Shown here piece by piece: positions 60,687 through 64,000 of a stretch of 64,000 nucleotides of DNA. Every line of letters starts with the position of its first letter. The first letter of the stretch is position 1. The translations under genes and the position numbers were made by a program. Source of the DNA: JBBQZO01 sp038207625 (GTDB taxonomy: Bacteria > Pseudomonadota > Gammaproteobacteria > Burkholderiales > Burkholderiaceae_D); contig JBBQZO010000007.1 in the NCBI GenBank assembly GCA_038207625.1, forward strand, positions 135,534 through 199,533. Direction: 5' to 3'. The notes under the pieces are model-generated. The model did no database searches, was not told where the DNA came from, and saw only the letters and a program-made list of their open reading frames with translations.

Positions 60687-60884
60687 ATTGCGCGCCAACG
60701 CGCGCTCGCCGTCCCTCCAACGCCGCAAGACAAGCGCGACGGCGGTGCGGTGAAACTGATGGGAGCCGGGCGCGCAACGACATGCCAAGGGCGCCCGAGC
60801 GGGGTGGTGGTGCCAGATTTCCCAAACAAAAAGGGCTTGAGGACGCGCGCGCCTTCAATCCCATCGCAAGCCAAACAAAATGCC

Positions 60885-61598
60885 TTAGCTGCGGGCCTTA
60901 GCTCGGCGCGACACTGCAAATCCCACTACGCCCAAGCCAACAAGGACGAGAAGAAATGCGCTTGGTTCCGGCACCTGCGGTACGGTCTCTGCATACACAA
61001 GGCCCGAGGCAGATATAGCATTGCCGGCGCTGTCATTCCACCTATACGAAACGTTAGCCCTTTGGAAGGCCGACCATTGCAGGGTTTCGGTAGGTACTGC
61101 ATCGCTGGTAATCGCCTTGCCGGAATCGTCCCACCAAGTCAAGTCGATTTCCGAAAACGCGTTCGGCCCAAATGAGTACGACGAAAGACCGAACATATCG
61201 GCGTTTCCGAGTGCGCCCGCGCTGTCCGAAATTCGAACGTCGCCGTGCACGTAGCTTAACTGCGTCGAATTGTAATGCAGGCTACCACTACCCAAAGCCA
61301 TGTATCCCAGGACCTGTGCATCATAAAACGTGTACGTACCTGAACCGCCGGCAGCTGGCTGGTAACTGGATAGAGTGGCATTGCTGTCGTAAGCCAAAAT
61401 TCCAACCATCATGTCGCCAATGGACAAGCTCTCTCCTAGCACGCTGCTGGTACTGACCGCGTGCCAGCCCACGGTCCCGTGAGTCTGTTCGGACAGGGAA
61501 TCGATCTTTGCGCCGAACTGGTAGATCACCACGGATGCGCTTGCGCAGTGCGCGAAGAAAGTCAGCAATAAGCCTGCGCAAAATTGAGGGAATTTCAA
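60885..61598 (-). CDS. PEP-CTERM sorting-domain protein
   Basis: 237 residues from TTG 61598 (GGAG 10 bases upstream; no ATG or GTG fits). Signal peptide FCAGLLLTFFAHCASASV, a beta-rich low-complexity ectodomain rich in Ser, Gly and Tyr, and a C-terminal PEP-CTERM signal from residue 209: VPEPSAFLLVLVGLGVVGFA then SRRAKA. An exosortase encoded elsewhere should cleave it and release or anchor the protein at the surface. GC is visibly lower than in the neighbouring thi operon. Such proteins are linked to exopolysaccharide and floc formation. Confidence 0.9.
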   Translation of the reverse strand: MKFPQFCAGLLLTFFAHCASASVVIYQFGAKIDSLSEQTHGTVGWHAVSTSSVLGESLSIGDMMVGILAYDSNATLSSYQPAAGGSGTYTFYDAQVLGYMALGSGSLHYNSTQLSYVHGDVRISDSAGALGNADMFGLSSYSFGPNAFSEIDLTWWDDSGKAITSDAVPTETLQWSAFQRANVSYRWNDSAGNAISASGLVYAETVPQVPEPSAFLLVLVGLGVVGFAVSRRAKARS

Positions 61599-61758
61599 AA
61601 TTATTTACTCCGCAATAAATAGAAGTTGTTATTGCATCATTATTGTTGCCCGCTAATTAATGTTTTCTCTCACTTTCGTCATCTAATCCGGAGCCGGACA
61701 TAACAGGACGTGGACTGCTGGAACCGGCTAGACTATCGATTTTTCTGAAAGCTTCCTC

Positions 61759-62217
61759 ATGAAACGTCTCCTCCTCGCATCGGCCATGCTGTTCGGTTTT
61801 GCGCATTCCGCCAGCGCGCTCGATAATTCCGCCGCCGTCAAAGTCACGCCGCTGATGAAAGCCGGCACCAGCTGGGATGGCAAGGCCATCGTCTATCCGC
61901 AGGGCGCGGCCGAAGTGACGGGTTTGATCGTTGAGATCGCCGCGGGCGGCCAAACCGGCTGGCACGAGCATCCTGTCGCATCGTTCGCCTACGTGCTGGA
62001 AGGGACGCTCGAAGTGACCCGCGCCAGCGGCGAAACCAAGCTGCTGCACGCCGGCGAGATGTTCCCTGAGGTGGTCAATACCTTGCACAACGGGCGTGCG
62101 CTGGAAGGCAAACCCGTCAAGCTGCTGGTGCTGTATGCCGGATCGACGGACAAAAAACTCACCATCGCCCATCCCGAATTTACGCCTGGCGCTGCAACGG
62201 TTCGGGCCAATCCATAG
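61759..62217 (+). CDS. Secreted cupin-domain protein
   Basis: 152 residues. Signal peptide MKRLLLASAMLFGFAHSASA. Cupin motif 1 is GGQTGWHEHPVASFAYVLEG (two His and a Glu for metal) and motif 2 is LLHAGEMFPEVVNTLHNGRA, with the fourth ligand His. It probably binds a divalent metal in the periplasm; no reaction can be named. The upstream 160 bp, shared with the divergent PEP-CTERM gene, are AT-rich and should hold both promoters, but no clean elements were fixed. Confidence 0.85.
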   Translation: MKRLLLASAMLFGFAHSASALDNSAAVKVTPLMKAGTSWDGKAIVYPQGAAEVTGLIVEIAAGGQTGWHEHPVASFAYVLEGTLEVTRASGETKLLHAGEMFPEVVNTLHNGRALEGKPVKLLVLYAGSTDKKLTIAHPEFTPGAATVRANP

Positions 62218-62423
62218 CCGACCAGAGTGACGCCTGAGCGACGTTTTTAGATTCTGCACACCGCTCGGGCGCAGCTTACCGCTCAGTTGCCGGTGCGCGC
62301 CATCGATGCACAATAGACACGTCGCTTGGCGCACACAAATTGTCGCTGCCTGCAGATCAAAAGCGTGGCCGCGCTGCTATCATTGCTGCCTGCGCCGTGC
62401 CGCCTAACCGAGGACCAAACAAC

Positions 62424-63530
<1,107 letters not shown>

Positions 63531-63539
63531 CTTTCGCCT

Positions 63540-63649
63540 GTCGTCCTCGCGCACGCGGGGACCCCATTGCGCGGATCAGCAAGCGAAGCATCTTCGGCCA
63601 ACGCCAACGAGGTGCGAGGAAATGGGGTCCCCGCGTTCGCGAGGACGAC
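63540..63649. repeat. REP-type inverted pair (BIME-like element)
   Basis: Two 29-base arms (63540-63568 and 63621-63649) are complementary at 28 of 29 positions, 52 bases apart. Each arm also folds on itself: GTCCTCGCG/CGCGGGGAC on the left and GTCCCCGCG/CGCGAGGAC on the right, the classic REP hairpin. The spacer has a small hairpin CGAAG-CAT-CTTCG (63584-63596). It lies right after frmA and could stabilise or end its mRNA. Confidence 0.8.
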
Positions 63650-63788
63650 TTCAACTGGCAGGCCGGCTCCCCGGCTTTCGCCGTCCACCCCGCCAATTCT
63701 GCAGTCCATCGCAGCGCACTGGTTTGCGCCCGCGTTCCCGCCTACTCTCATCCTCACCTGTCCCTCAACCGCACACGGAGGAAATTCC

Positions 63789-64000
63789 ATGCATCGCACC
63801 ATACTGCCCGGCCTCGCGCTCGCCTGCGCCGCCCTTTGCGCCCACGCCGACACCATGCCGCAACAGCCGAAGGAGCACACCCTTTCCGTGCGCGGCGGCA
63901 CCGACCAGCCCTACGCGCTGGTGCGGCCAGGCCAGCACGGCACCCAGGGCAGCGGCAACGTGGCCGACTGGAAGGCGATCGACGCGGCCAAGCGCGCCAT
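63789..64000 (+). CDS. Secreted protein, cut by the window end
   Basis: At least 70 residues, open at the right edge. GGAGGAAATTCC precedes the ATG. A signal peptide (HRTILPGLALACAALCAHA) is followed by DTMPQQPKEHTLSVRGGTDQ and PYALVRPGQHGTQGSGNVAD. No family recognised from this part. The strong ribosome site and signal sequence make the gene real. Confidence 0.75.
   Translation, partial: MHRTILPGLALACAALCAHADTMPQQPKEHTLSVRGGTDQPYALVRPGQHGTQGSGNVADWKAIDAAKRA

Overview
The window reads as a piece of a GC-rich betaproteobacterial chromosome, most likely from the Oxalobacteraceae (Massilia, Duganella or Janthinobacterium type). This rests on housekeeping order (rplM-rpsI ... argC ... erpA-anmK-M23 peptidase / tyrS-dtd; dusB-fis-purH-ruvCAB), a dusB-fis pair, a coq7 ubiquinone gene, a PEP-CTERM protein and a Burkholderiales-type porin. 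Genus is inference. I saw no tRNA, rRNA, CRISPR array, insertion sequence, prophage or replication origin.

Layout. 1-5.3 kb: a cut-off FAD lactone oxidase, a Tat-exported PLP racemase-like protein, a TonB-dependent receptor and a TetR regulator, all on the plus strand. 5.7-6.6 kb: a secreted protein with two PilJ-type sensor repeats. 6.6-11.1 kb (minus): an ABC permease fused to an M1 aminopeptidase, with its ATPase. 11.4-13.7 kb: a small unknown protein, coq7, an OsmC protein and a TMEM175-like channel. 13.7-17.6 kb (minus): a second ABC exporter (ATPase, permease), an HTH-like protein overlapping it, and a secreted S33 peptidase. 18-19.6 kb: a TonB-C domain protein, then rplM-rpsI with a clear promoter and terminator. 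19.6-20.6 kb: a small NlpC/P60-CHAP-like cell-wall hydrolase followed by a secreted protein, an apparent accessory insert between rpsI and argC. 20.9-27.9 kb: argC, a coiled-coil membrane protein, a decayed bactofilin, erpA, anmK, an M23 peptidase, tyrS and dtd. 28-34.7 kb: a YbhB protein, a histidine phosphatase, dusB-fis, purH and ruvCAB. 34.7-44 kb: envelope and hypothetical genes, a serine hydrolase, an alpha/beta hydrolase and valS. 44.3-50.5 kb: a signalling operon (three-PAS histidine kinase, two-REC regulator, REC-GAF-PAS-GGDEF-EAL). 50.5-56.1 kb: a PhoD phosphatase, a porin, a periplasmic binding protein, and an SDR/TetR divergent pair with a 23-bp tandem array behind the SDR gene. 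56.1-60.7 kb: a TPP-riboswitch-controlled thiCSGDE operon. 60.9-64 kb: a PEP-CTERM protein, a cupin, frmA, a REP-type inverted pair and a truncated secreted protein.

Several sets of genes plainly work together: thiC-thiS-thiG-thiD-thiE makes both halves of thiamine phosphate; ruvCAB resolves Holliday junctions; tyrS and dtd share an ATGA overlap and act on tyrosyl-tRNA charging and D-aminoacyl-tRNA clearance; the kinase, dual receiver and GGDEF/EAL protein form a phosphorelay candidate ending in cyclic di-GMP.

The most unusual items are the 23-bp array made from the last codons of the SDR gene, the small cell-wall hydrolase with its neighbour that lacks a normal start codon, two alternative hairpins that can hide the thiC ribosome binding site, and an SDR protein missing part of its cofactor-binding fold.
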